This document shows positions 18,801-27,405 of a DNA stretch of 64,000 bases, in pieces (the first letter of the stretch is position 1; every line of letters begins with the position of its first letter). Position numbers and translations under genes: made by a program. The stretch is from NCBI GenBank assembly GCA_900473205.1, contig UCLB01000029.1, positions 56,243 to 120,242 of the forward strand, read 5' to 3'. The stretch is from Hyphomicrobiales bacterium. Lineage in GTDB: Bacteria; Pseudomonadota; Alphaproteobacteria; Rhizobiales; Rhizobiaceae. Under the pieces are notes generated by a model. That model saw nothing but the letters and a program-made list of their open reading frames with translations, made no database searches and was not told where the DNA came from.

Positions 18801-19065
18801 TCCTGATGAGGTTTCCGTAATCATTCGCCTTTCCCGACTTCGCATTGCGGCAAACCGACATGGCGTTTGCAAGATCGACGCTGGACCGCGCGGGCTGGCG
18901 CTCCATTTTGCAGCAAAGACCAGCCGCAAGCGGATTGAGGCTATGTCACGGGTCTGCGATTGCGAGTACCGCGATGACCGGCTGGTATTCAAACTATCAA
19001 CAGAGGATGGACTTCAACGGCTGTCATTCCTTGAAAAGCTTTTACGCCAGACAGCTACGACCTAA
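15808..19065 (+). CDS. Mfd-like transcription-repair coupling factor paralogue (DEAD/DEAH helicase)
   Basis: The 1085-residue protein has the Mfd layout: an N-terminal UvrB-homology region (WDCLPYDRVAPS, about residue 70), a CarD-like RNA-polymerase-interacting domain near residues 425-500 (GDIVVHEDHGVG), a helicase core and a C-terminal TRCF domain. The core shows Walker A GDVGFGKTE near residue 577, DEEH near 680, SATPIPRT, NIIESGLDVPRA and QLRGRVGR. Housekeeping Mfd in this group is about 1160 residues and the CarD-like part here is divergent, so this is probably an accessory paralogue rather than the main Mfd. The start is TTG 15808 with GGCTGGAG upstream; ATG 15847 is an alternative. Confidence 0.85.
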   Translation: MRVSEYSSFTIPKMPPPDEISTSLIAAKLVETTHLDQRPRVFIALTDGTAERIAKAARCLGPSTDVIFLPTWDCLPYDRVAPSRQVMGRRMDALRVWLEPSSKPRLLVTSLGAALQPVPPLAVVLDSKMTLSLGQRLDRDGFREFALRTGYLEEALADEPGELVFRDDVIDIFPAGSPVPMRIVLDDDDRIEELRFYDPQNQRTTDRVDQMTFGPASELIRETSVAPEGRSVSVEHQILQTYGRMPTLFDIIANSSICLQERWETKLNELVATIKDATEAKAQASSGARREFDPFYLDEDRFVAETARFDRFAIDFSNSCALPEIEGRNRRKALLDFVEQQKAAKQTVVLAGSGNGMSSLWRAVAQVSDLTAVDDWNGCLSAPLGSALTLDCGLDRGFAVDNIYVVTMTDILGEDPSEVDTSSFLKEPQVQLGDIVVHEDHGVGILKALETVQAEGIGQDAARLEYRDGASILLPMPEFGKLWRYGSSHEAVSLDRLHTEAWAKRRATIDRDIEKAARHLRRLAKVRRETTAEVFAPPQKVYAEFVRRFPYSETVHQSSAIRAVLQDLVSGTPMNRLVCGDVGFGKTEIALRAAAAVALCGAQVVVIAPTTVLARQHYLTFQRRFANTNVKVEMLSRVVERKAATEVKARLASGDVGIVVATHAVLAKDVRFARLGLLVIDEEHKFGARDKLAMRSLTPALHVLAMSATPIPRTLQSAMIGIQDVSILATSPSKRRPVRTTLGPYDDASMRVALRREFRRGGQSFVVVPQINDIEGVYQILTDLVPELSVSVAHGKMKAADLDEVMVGFGDGNGDILLSTNIIESGLDVPRANTIFIWRADRFGLAQLHQLRGRVGRGRTQGSAMLFADDDIAQDTRARLSSMEAHDRLAAGFALSMQDLDMRGAGDIAGDDQAGHMKLLGISLYQKLLERAVLAGGKGCVREQQDIPVNLGISQTIPEDYVSDGTVRLNLYARLLRAHDQKALDELEDEFEDRFGEPPDEVSVIIRLSRLRIAANRHGVCKIDAGPRGLALHFAAKTSRKRIEAMSRVCDCEYRDDRLVFKLSTEDGLQRLSFLEKLLRQTATT

Positions 19066-19384
19066 CTACTCCTGCGGCAATTCTAACCTCGTTGAGGCAG
19101 CTCTTTCTTTGGCAGCCGCCAGCAATGTCAACTCGGTAATCTTCGTGGCAGTCTAGAGCCGAAGAAAGCCACGAATTTTTCTTCTACTCTGGTTCGTCAG
19201 AAGTCATCGGCCAGCGGTTCCCACGGAGGATGATGAAGAATGAAGTTTATAAATTCTTCTACGATTAAAATAATCAGTGATCTTGCATTGTGTCAGATAA
19301 CTGGTCGGCGCTTTGCATCCCCTCAAGAGCAATCAACCTTAAATTTTGTATGAGCAGCACCCGGTGAAGCAAGGAATAAGGTTT
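19066..19384. other. Intergenic region left of the IS, holding half of a dispersed element
   Basis: No gene is seen. Bases 19315-19360 (core GCATCCCCTCAAGAGCA) resemble 41259-41304, and the similarity resumes at 20612 beyond the IS, so the IS interrupts an intergenic element that also exists intact near 41259-41366. Confidence 0.45.
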
Positions 19385-19443
19385 TGACCTGAGACCCATC
19401 GTCCCTCCAATTTTCAGGAGAGTCTTGGGTTTTCAATCTGGCC

Positions 19444-20279
19444 TTATGCGGCCTGTTTTTCCATAGCCATTTTCATTGCGAATTCGCTGGGTGTGATGTT
19501 GCCCAGTGAAGAGTGTGGTCTGTTTCGATTGTAGTCCTCCTTCCATGCTGTGATTTCGATCCTTGCCTGCGTCAGTGACGAGAACAGTGTTTCGTTGAGG
19601 CATTCGTCACGGAAGCTGCCGTTGAAGCTTTCTACGAAGCCGTTCTGCATCGGCTTGCCCGGTGCGATGTAATGCCATTCGACGTGAGTGTTTTGGCACC
19701 ATTCCAGAACGGCCATGCTGGTCATCTCCGTGCCATTGTCGGAGACAATCGTTCGCGGCTTCCCTCGTTGGGCGATGACAGCATCGAGTTCCCGCGCAAG
19801 CCGCCGGCCTGAGAGCGACGTGTCGGCGACCAGCGCCAGGCATTCGCGGGTGAAGTCGTCGACGACGGCTAGAACCCGAAAGCGACGACCATCTGTGAAA
19901 GCGTCGCTGACGAAATCCAAGCTCCATCGCTCGTTGGCACGCGAGGGCAGCGCCAGAGGGCGTCTCGTCCCCAAAGCCCGTTCGCGTCCGCCACGTTTGC
20001 GCACCGTCAGCTTCTCTTCGCGATAGAGACGCCGCAGTTTCTTCAGGTTCATGATGATGCCCTGCCGACCCAGCATGACGTGAATGCGGCGATAGCCGAA
20101 ACGACGGCGCTCGGACGCCACCAGCTTCATTGCCTCACGGATATCAGCGTCATCCGGTCGAATGCTACGATATCGCACACTCGACCGATCAACGGACAAA
20201 ATCTCACACGCCCGACGCTGGCTCACCCCATGTTGTCTGCAAAATGAGCCACAGCGTCCCGCTTCACATCGGGCGTCAC
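19444..20279 (-). pseudogene. IS3-family transposase orfB, frameshifted near its 5' end
   Basis: The catalytic DDE integrase domain is intact: [15 protein letters not shown] and the Glu of [12 protein letters not shown]. The expected start is GTG 20279, which overlaps the orfA stop. From there the frame reads [13 protein letters not shown] and then needs one extra T to continue as [15 protein letters not shown]. The T-run at about 20241-20244 has four T where five would restore the frame. The downstream open frame alone starts at GTG 20226 and gives 260 residues. Transposition by this copy is therefore doubtful, unless ribosomes slip there. Confidence 0.8.
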
Positions 20280-20542
20280 CACTTTTTTGAAGCGATATCT
20301 TTCAGAATGGCATTGTCCTGCATGGTCTCGGCCAGCAGCTTCTTCAGCTTAGCGTTCTCGTCTTCCAAAGCCTTCAGCTTGCGGGCATCGGATACCTCCA
20401 TGCCGCCGAACTTCGCCTTGTATTTGTAGAAGGTCGCCTCGGATATCCCGTGCTTGCGGCAGACATCGGCCGTCCGCATACCGCTTTCCTGCTCTTTCAA
20501 TATACCGATGATCTGCTCGTCCGTGAACCGTGAATGCTTCAT
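20276..20542 (-). CDS. IS3-family transposase orfA
   Basis: The 88-residue protein has the IS3 orfA helix-turn-helix ([16 protein letters not shown], then [20 protein letters not shown]) and a leucine-zipper stretch [17 protein letters not shown]. The last codons KKW-stop overlap the GTG of orfB by 3 bases, as is normal for the group. In intact members the fused OrfAB transposase is made by programmed frameshifting. Confidence 0.92.
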   Translation of the reverse strand: MKHSRFTDEQIIGILKEQESGMRTADVCRKHGISEATFYKYKAKFGGMEVSDARKLKALEDENAKLKKLLAETMQDNAILKDIASKKW

Positions 20543-20882
20543 TCCGTCCGTCTCCTTGATGCGACGGACTCTACCAAAATCTGGAGGAAGTTCAGGGGCT
20601 CAGGTCAGTTTAAATGTAGGAGATGGCGGCGACCTCGGTACCGGTTTCAATGCCACACTCAAACGGAGACAATCCTCCAAAAGCAGCTGTCCCAACAAGA
20701 TACTTGGCGAATTATGCCGCCAAGGTTTTGACAGTCTGGTTCTCTTCCAGGTCCCTTTCACATGTCTAGGTCAACATCAAGCGGATGTTGCGATCCAGCA
20801 ACAATTGAAAATCTCTACTACAGACTAGTCGCTTTCGGTTCATGAATAAATTAATATTCACGGCACTTGAGGGGATTATTTA

Positions 20883-23800
20883 ATGATTAGCAGGATAGAA
20901 AAGCTGGTGCTTTGCACTACAGCTTTGGTTGCCATGCAGCAAAATTTTGTACTGGCGGATCCAGTTCCGCGTGCACCTGCTATCTCGGGTCAAGTCATCC
21001 AAACCAGAGCAGGTGAAGATATTGAGCTCGTAGAGGAAGGCGGGTTTCGCGGAGTAGAAGTTCGGCAGGACGTGAAAGCGGGCGATGTTATTCGAACTAA
21101 CTCTCTCGGTCAGATCGCACTTTTGTTTGCAGACAGAACTCAGATACGTATCGCGAGAAACACTGTGCTCGTCGTCCGAGACGTCAGAGAGGACGGTGGC
21201 GTCACCATAGACTTGGAGAGCGGGGAGCTTTTCGGTAGGGCGGCGCGAGGCGGTTCCGGGGTCACGATCAACACGCCCGCGGCAGCAGCTGCGATCCGGG
21301 GGACTGACTGGACGATGTCAGTCAGCGGCACCAGGACAACTCTGTCTGTGATCGAAGGCCTTGTGGATCTAACCAACCAGCGGGGCAGCGTATCTGTTGC
21401 GCAAGGCGAGGCCGCTTCTGCTACTATTGGCTCTGCCCCATCTAAAATAATTCAGGTCGGTAAAGGCATCAGAGAGCAGATGCTTTTCAATGTTCGCGTG
21501 CAGCAGGCTTTTGATCCGTGGCCAAGTTCCGGCCAGGAGGCGAGACGACAACGATCGGAAGCCACTAGGTTGGCTAACATTCCTCGTGAACGGTGGACAG
21601 CAGAGGACTATGTCACTGGGGCGGAGCTCTCTCGTGGACCCGCATCCATGAGGGATGCTGCAAACGCTGCCCGTAAGCAGCGTCTCTCATCCAAGCACTC
21701 GGCACGTTTGGCTGTCGTTGAGGGTAATGTCGCGGCCCGGGAAAAACGATATAAAGACGCTGCACATTTGTATGAGCGCGCACTTCGTCAATTAAGTGGG
21801 GATGAAGCGACGGAAGTCGCATACTTGTCGTTCTTCGCAAAATCCTTAGCAGAGCCTAATCGACCTATCGCTCCACCCAGCGATACAGGTTCTAGGATTT
21901 CGGTTTTGGGAAGGGCTACCATCGCCGCAATCTTGGAGTCTCCGGCCAAATCACAGGAAATTTTGTTACAGAACGAAGGCCGCTTTGGAACTGACGTCCG
22001 TTATCAAGTGGCCATTGCGAGAGCCTCGTTCCTGTCGTCAGACTTTGATCGCATGGCTAAAGCTATCGAAAAAGCCGAACAATTAGATCCTGATGACGCG
22101 GCAGTATTGGATGCTAGAGCATCCTATCTGAGCTATGTAAAGGGCGACGTCAAAAACGCATTGCGTTATCAGAAACGTGCTGTTGCAACCGAGCCTGGTA
22201 ATGCCGATTACTGGAACAGTCTTGCACTTCTCGAAGCTGGTAGAAGTGCCACGAAAGAAGCTGAAGCTGCCTATCTGAGTGCTTTGCGGCTCGATCAAAA
22301 TGCTCCGGAAGCTCTGGCAAACTATGCCGGTCTTCTCCTTTCGAGCGGTAGAAATGAGGAAGCAAAGCGGCTTATTGACCGAGCTATAGACGAAGACCCA
22401 AGTTTCGAGATCGCGCTTTTTCAGCGTGGGCGCTACCGACTTCAAACTGGCGATGCGCAGGGTGGTCTCGATGACATGCTCAAGGCTACAACGGCAAATC
22501 CCACATACTCAAACGGTCTCCTCAGCCTAGGTGCAACCTACGCTGCAGCAGGAGATAAGACATCTGCGAAGCAGTCGTTTGACTTAGCGACACTGTTAGA
22601 TAAGCTTGACCCTCAGCCAGCTCAATTTCAGGCGCTTTTGGCGGTTGATCAATATCAGCTGGATAACGCCATTCGATACGCTCAAGAATCCGTTCGATTA
22701 TCGCGCGCACGAGGAGGGGATTATCAATCTGTCGAATCCAGTGAAGATTTTGGATCAACCCTCGGGGGTGTGTACCGTTTTGCTGCGCAGGATGCACGTG
22801 CGCGTTATTGGGGTGATAGAACGTTTGACCCGTTTCAAGGAGCAAGTTATTTTGACCAGGCGCTAGCGGGTAGCGTTCGACCTTTTGTCTTGGCGCCAGG
22901 CGCTGTCGATGTCGGTGAGCCGAATACCGGAGATGACGCCGCCTTTTCGTCGTTCGTTAAGGGATTGTTACTCGACCCGCAAGCTATAGCCAGTCCGCGC
23001 CTGCATGCGTCGTTCTTCCGTGTACCGTTTCAGGAAGTTGAACTTTCAACTGGCATCACAGGCTTCAATTCTGAGATCGGCTATAACGGTTCAGCGACTT
23101 ATCAGCGCTTGGGATACGACCCTCTACCATATGCGTTTTCGACGTCCACCAGTGTCTCTCGGCTGGATCCGACCTATGCAGACCAAGACGCGCTGAATAT
23201 AAATTCTGTGACGACATTCGGATTCCAACCGACCCCTGACGATCGAATTGTAGGTTACCTCAATTTGGTTCACGCAGAGGGCGGCGTCTCTTATGACAAT
23301 GTTGCACCCGACGGATTTGATTTAACGCGCGGTGATCGCCTCGACGCCAACGGAATAAATGGCTTTTTGGGCTGGAGCCATACCTTCGCTTACCGCAATG
23401 TCCTCAACTTTGGCATTTTTGGTTCCTACATTGATCGTTCGAGCACCGACGCGTTGTTTGATATTGGATTGATTCCTGGAACGCTTTATGGGCTCGACGT
23501 TGACACCGACGAAACCTCCAGTTCGGTGAAGGGCGGCTTGGCTCACAATTTTGAAGTAGGCGACGATCTCGTTGTCAACTGGGGATTGGAAACGGGGCAT
23601 GTCCTGTCTCGGACATCTGGGAATCTGACATTCTATGACCTTCTCGGAGCGCCTCTGTTTTTTCAGATACCTGGTAACTCAGTGCGCGCAGAAGGTGACA
23701 CCTCGAGAGCTTGGATAGGAACCTCATACAAGCCAACAGACCAACTCAAAATTGAAGCGTTCGCATTCGCGGAAGCTGTGGAAACTGATAGCTCAGATGC

Positions 23801-24524
23801 GGAGGATTTTGCGCCTCGGGTCGGCGTCGCGTGGGAAGCGCTGCCTGGCCAATTTCTACGCGCTGCGTTTGTAAACGAGACGCCATTATCGAGCTTGAAT
23901 ACACTTGCGCCCATAGGTGTCGTTAACCTGCGAGCAGGTGCAGTGCCGGATGGTTCCGGCGCAGTCAAGAGCAGCATCTTTCGTTGGGACAGCGAGTGGA
24001 ACGACAGGCTGTTCACCTCTGTCGAGTATCAACTGCAGGAGATTGAAAATCTTGCTATATCGGTGCCCGTATACACAGGTGGTTACCTTTTTGAGGAAAG
24101 TCGATTAAAGCGTCTGTCGTTGAATGCCAATTACTGGATTGGAGATGGGGTCACCGCATTTGCGAACTACACCCACGTCTCAGCAACAGCAGAAGGTCTC
24201 GGTACTGACACAAGCGTCCCAACCGTACCAGAGCATTCTGCTCGGGTCGGGTTGAGCTACGTTAATGCCAATCGCGTCCGGTTTACAGTGGGTGAGACTT
24301 ACATAAGCGAGCGAACTTCATTTCCAGGGCCAGCCACAGGTGGAGGGTTCTCCATGCTGCCGGACGCGTTTTTGACCGACGCAGCGATCTCATGGGAAAC
24401 CGAAGATCGACATCTGGCTGTCCAACTCGCGGTATCGAATGCATTTAATGCATCGGCCGACGTTGCACCGCTCGTTCCAGGCGCACCACGCACCATTAGC
24501 GCTTCTATCAGAGGGCGTTTTTGA
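20883..24524 (+). CDS. Exported FecR-domain, TPR and outer-membrane beta-barrel fusion protein
   Basis: A 1213-residue protein with a signal peptide (cleavage near VLA-DP, about residue 25) and a FecR domain at about 55-185 (AGDVIRTNSLGQIALLFADR, NTPAAAAAIRGTDW). Next come TPR-like helical repeats from about 275 to 620. The last 500 residues alternate aromatic and polar residues in the manner of a TonB-receptor or porin barrel and end in Phe (SIRGRF), a usual outer-membrane insertion signal. It probably reads envelope state and sits in the outer membrane. The last 17 bases overlap the end of the convergent CHASE2 cyclase gene. FecR genes beside CHASE2-cyclase genes are a recurring proteobacterial pairing, so a joint signalling role is likely. 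Confidence 0.75.
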   Translation: MISRIEKLVLCTTALVAMQQNFVLADPVPRAPAISGQVIQTRAGEDIELVEEGGFRGVEVRQDVKAGDVIRTNSLGQIALLFADRTQIRIARNTVLVVRDVREDGGVTIDLESGELFGRAARGGSGVTINTPAAAAAIRGTDWTMSVSGTRTTLSVIEGLVDLTNQRGSVSVAQGEAASATIGSAPSKIIQVGKGIREQMLFNVRVQQAFDPWPSSGQEARRQRSEATRLANIPRERWTAEDYVTGAELSRGPASMRDAANAARKQRLSSKHSARLAVVEGNVAAREKRYKDAAHLYERALRQLSGDEATEVAYLSFFAKSLAEPNRPIAPPSDTGSRISVLGRATIAAILESPAKSQEILLQNEGRFGTDVRYQVAIARASFLSSDFDRMAKAIEKAEQLDPDDAAVLDARASYLSYVKGDVKNALRYQKRAVATEPGNADYWNSLALLEAGRSATKEAEAAYLSALRLDQNAPEALANYAGLLLSSGRNEEAKRLIDRAIDEDPSFEIALFQRGRYRLQTGDAQGGLDDMLKATTANPTYSNGLLSLGATYAAAGDKTSAKQSFDLATLLDKLDPQPAQFQALLAVDQYQLDNAIRYAQESVRLSRARGGDYQSVESSEDFGSTLGGVYRFAAQDARARYWGDRTFDPFQGASYFDQALAGSVRPFVLAPGAVDVGEPNTGDDAAFSSFVKGLLLDPQAIASPRLHASFFRVPFQEVELSTGITGFNSEIGYNGSATYQRLGYDPLPYAFSTSTSVSRLDPTYADQDALNINSVTTFGFQPTPDDRIVGYLNLVHAEGGVSYDNVAPDGFDLTRGDRLDANGINGFLGWSHTFAYRNVLNFGIFGSYIDRSSTDALFDIGLIPGTLYGLDVDTDETSSSVKGGLAHNFEVGDDLVVNWGLETGHVLSRTSGNLTFYDLLGAPLFFQIPGNSVRAEGDTSRAWIGTSYKPTDQLKIEAFAFAEAVETDSSDAEDFAPRVGVAWEALPGQFLRAAFVNETPLSSLNTLAPIGVVNLRAGAVPDGSGAVKSSIFRWDSEWNDRLFTSVEYQLQEIENLAISVPVYTGGYLFEESRLKRLSLNANYWIGDGVTAFANYTHVSATAEGLGTDTSVPTVPEHSARVGLSYVNANRVRFTVGETYISERTSFPGPATGGGFSMLPDAFLTDAAISWETEDRHLAVQLAVSNAFNASADVAPLVPGAPRTISASIRGRF

Positions 24525-26529
24525 GCTGAGATTCCAAGAGGTAATAGGGCGATAGGTCCGGGATGGCTTCGGACAGTTGACGCGCTAAGTGCTCGGTCAG
24601 GTCATGTTGACCCGCGTATTTGGCGCGAAGAAATTCGTCGTGAAGCGTTCGATGAGATGGTTTGATAGTTTTGAGAACGGTGAAAACCGGTGAGCTTTCC
24701 GAGCGTCCTTTCACTTGAACTCGGTCAAGTTCCAGAACACAGAAGTGGTTTTCAACCAAGCGCGCCGTGGTCTCGCCGATTAAGAGGGCAAGCCCATAAT
24801 TTTTCGACGTGCCCTCAAGTCGCGATGCCAAATTGACAGCGTCACCTAAAGCTGAGTAGTCGAACCGCTTATCAGATCCCATGTTTCCTACGACGCATAC
24901 ACCAGTATTAATCCCTATGCCTATCCGCAATGGATGAAACGGAGTTTTTTTCTCCAGCGCCTCTGTCTTGAGGCTCTGGTTTAACAAGACCATGGCCTCA
25001 AGCATCGCCAAGGAAGCTGTAACAGCGTGTATCGCGTGTTTCTCGTCAGGGAGCGGGGCGTTCCAGAAAGCCATCAGACAGTCGCCGATGTATTTGTCGA
25101 TCGTCCCACGGTTATCAAGTACGACATTTGATAGAGGCGTGAGCAGGCGGTTGATGAGGGTCGTCAGCGCAGTCGGATCGTTCTTCATCCCCTCGGCAAT
25201 TGTTGTAAATCCTCGCACGTCACAAAACAGGATGGTGATTGTCTTCTTCTCGCCACCGAGCTTGAGCATTCCTGGATTTTTAGCTAGCTGTGAGACAAGA
25301 TCCGGGGACAAGTACTGTGAGAACGCCCGTGTGACCTGCTTTCTCATTTTGCGCTCTCTCGCGTAGTCGATCGAGGCCGAGCCAACCAAGATGAGCGCGA
25401 AGGCTAGTGCCGGCTGAAGCGGAGATGCAAAACTCCGTGAAACCTGTAAAATTGCGAACGATGCCGCGAATATCACGGTCATTCCAACAAGTCCTGCGAG
25501 GATCGTGAACACATTGGTCTTACTTCTCACTAAGACCACTGCCATCACGCATGCCGTAAATGAGAACACTATTTGAAGCGCTCCACTCGCTGGCTTTATA
25601 AAATCCCCTCTGCGAATGTTTTCAAAAATGGTCGCCTGTATTTCTGCGCCAGCCGTAAGATGTCCTGAATGGACAGTGTAGGGAGTTGCAAACGCGTCAG
25701 CTCCCCCCGACGAAAGCGTCGGTGAATGCTGCAACGCAAGTCCGACAATCACGACGCGGTCCTGGAAAAAGTTTGGCGGCAAGAAGTTCTGGGGATCCAG
25801 CGCCTGATAATAGGATACAGTTTTGAAAGATCGTGCGCCGCCGTAAACCTGTGCCATATCACCAGCAGTGGGCTCAATCGAAGGAACCCCCGCCGCTGAT
25901 GCAATTTGCTTCGCAAAGGCATCTCTATACAACGGAAGCTTTCGGAAGACGCCATCGGAACTTAGTTCAATGGATGCGACACCTGGTAAAGCACCTTTGT
26001 TTAGAAACAGCTGCAGAGGCATCGTTTTGATTTCTTGAACGGCGTGCTGCGTTTTGAGCAGGCTTTGATCTGCAGCGAGCACGACATCCCTACCTAAAGA
26101 CGCTTCCAATGCTCCGTCCCCTATAGGAGAGGATGGCTCCGAGAAGATTACATCCAGCGCCACGACCTTTGCGCCCGCCGATCGAAGTCTTTCAATCATT
26201 TGAGCATGCAGGCTTCGGGGCCACGGCCATCGCATATTAATCTCAGCCATGGAAGGTTCATCGATCGCGACGATAACAGGGCTCTCAGCAGTCAGATCTG
26301 GAACGCTCGTCGTTGAGAGATAGTCGAACGTTTTGTTCTCTATCAACACCCATGCAGAGAGCAGCGATATGGCGAAAACCACTGCGCCCGTAAAGGTCGC
26401 AACTCCGCTAATCAGCAGCAATCTGAACTGAAAATCTGCGTCAGCTGTGCGACGCGCTTTATAACAAGCGAGAAGCAGAACGATAGCGCCACAAAGGCTC
26501 ATGATCAGGAGAAAAACGGTTACAGCCAT
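24508..26529 (-). CDS. CHASE2-domain class III nucleotide cyclase
   Basis: The 673-residue membrane protein has N-terminal helices, a periplasmic CHASE2 domain (about 65-310, with ALDVIFSEPS and RVVIVGLAL), three membrane helices (about 315-390) and a class III cyclase domain (about 425-620). The metal-binding residues Asp437 (FCDVRGFT) and Asp483 (KYIGDCL) are present, as are Asn566 and Arg570 of the transition-state motif VNLASR. The base-selecting region reads DYSALGD, with Ser where bacterial adenylate cyclases often have Thr. Family knowledge predicts cAMP, but base choice cannot be settled by eye. It is convergent with the FecR-barrel gene and divergent, 115 bases away, from a PycTM-like gene. 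Confidence 0.88.
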   Translation of the reverse strand: MAVTVFLLIMSLCGAIVLLLACYKARRTADADFQFRLLLISGVATFTGAVVFAISLLSAWVLIENKTFDYLSTTSVPDLTAESPVIVAIDEPSMAEINMRWPWPRSLHAQMIERLRSAGAKVVALDVIFSEPSSPIGDGALEASLGRDVVLAADQSLLKTQHAVQEIKTMPLQLFLNKGALPGVASIELSSDGVFRKLPLYRDAFAKQIASAAGVPSIEPTAGDMAQVYGGARSFKTVSYYQALDPQNFLPPNFFQDRVVIVGLALQHSPTLSSGGADAFATPYTVHSGHLTAGAEIQATIFENIRRGDFIKPASGALQIVFSFTACVMAVVLVRSKTNVFTILAGLVGMTVIFAASFAILQVSRSFASPLQPALAFALILVGSASIDYARERKMRKQVTRAFSQYLSPDLVSQLAKNPGMLKLGGEKKTITILFCDVRGFTTIAEGMKNDPTALTTLINRLLTPLSNVVLDNRGTIDKYIGDCLMAFWNAPLPDEKHAIHAVTASLAMLEAMVLLNQSLKTEALEKKTPFHPLRIGIGINTGVCVVGNMGSDKRFDYSALGDAVNLASRLEGTSKNYGLALLIGETTARLVENHFCVLELDRVQVKGRSESSPVFTVLKTIKPSHRTLHDEFLRAKYAGQHDLTEHLARQLSEAIPDLSPYYLLESQLKNAL

Positions 26530-26644
26530 TTGATATGCATCGCTGCCAGTTTAGCGAAAGTCAATCACAGTCAGACGACTGTTTCAAACAGCGAAAGTGG
26601 TGTAACTGCTTTTGATAGGCGTTTGAAATGAAAGTACGCGGGAA

Positions 26645-27190
26645 ATGAGTGACTTTGATACATCCGGAGCCTCAGACGTTCTTGAAAGCTCCATGTCTAC
26701 CGGAGAGACAAGCAAAGAGTATTTTGATCATATCAAAAAAATAAACGATCTTTTCTACGACCAAATAAAAATATCTGACCAAAAGGCAGCGTACATCTTC
26801 ACGTTCATGCTGGCGTTCCTTGTATCCTCCAGTGAGGGTCGTGGCGTCTTTAGCTCAGACCATTATAATCAGGGTCTATCGATGGCGCTCGCATCAGCTT
26901 TGCTTGCAGTGGGATGCGTGTTTTCAATCTGCACCGCGATTTTGGTAGTTCTTCCCCGCCGTGCCAAAGCTGTTACGTCCCTGTTTTGGGGTGACTGGCC
27001 TCGACAGAGGGATGTGTTCAGTCAGGCTGCCCATCGCGCAGATGTAGAGTACCTCTTTGATCAATATCTTCGTAACGCTGACACGCTCGCAGATATCGCT
27101 AGGCGGAAATATCGTTTTGTTACCATGGCGTTCCGTGGACTTTTCGTGACTGTGCTCGCCTACGTAATTCTGCTTCTCGTTACTGGCTGA
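26645..27190 (+). CDS. PycTM-like (DUF5706) membrane effector
   Basis: A 181-residue protein with a soluble N-terminal helix, then SDQKA (residues 44-48) leading into membrane helix 1 (about 47-63). Helix 2 (about 78-103) ends in VLPRRAK. Then come SLFWGDW, the helix YLRNADTLADIARRKYRFV and a last membrane helix (about 161-180). This order matches the PycTM/DUF5706 family: D-x-KA before the first helix, LP after the second, an FxG motif, and N...I..RKY before the third. In Pycsar defence these proteins sense cCMP or cUMP and damage the membrane. The divergent cyclase at 24508 is a natural partner. The family call is by eye. Confidence 0.7.
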   Translation: MSDFDTSGASDVLESSMSTGETSKEYFDHIKKINDLFYDQIKISDQKAAYIFTFMLAFLVSSSEGRGVFSSDHYNQGLSMALASALLAVGCVFSICTAILVVLPRRAKAVTSLFWGDWPRQRDVFSQAAHRADVEYLFDQYLRNADTLADIARRKYRFVTMAFRGLFVTVLAYVILLLVTG

Positions 27191-27405
27191 TTCGGAACGC
27201 GCCACTCCGATTGCGAGCGCAAAAACGCTGCGACTTTTCAGATGAAGCGACCCCGCATCGATACTTTGAGTGATGAAGTCAGTGTTTCCAGAGGCTTAGT
27301 TAAAGCTCATTTCACATGTTCGATGCCTTTCATGGCGAAGGAAACCAGACAAGGAATCGCAAGATGATCCTCAGCCAAATCATATTTGGCGATGGATAGA
27401 ATCCC

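Larger units (their letters stand above)
19385..20607 (-). mobile_element. IS3-family (IS407-like group) insertion sequence with 4-bp target duplication
   Basis: The ends match as inverted repeats beginning TGACCTGAG-CCC (left 19385, right ending 20607). The element is flanked on both sides by the direct repeat GTTT (19381-19384 and 20608-20611), as expected for the 4-bp duplication of the IS407 group. It holds orfA and orfB on the minus strand. The length is 1223 bp. Confidence 0.9.
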
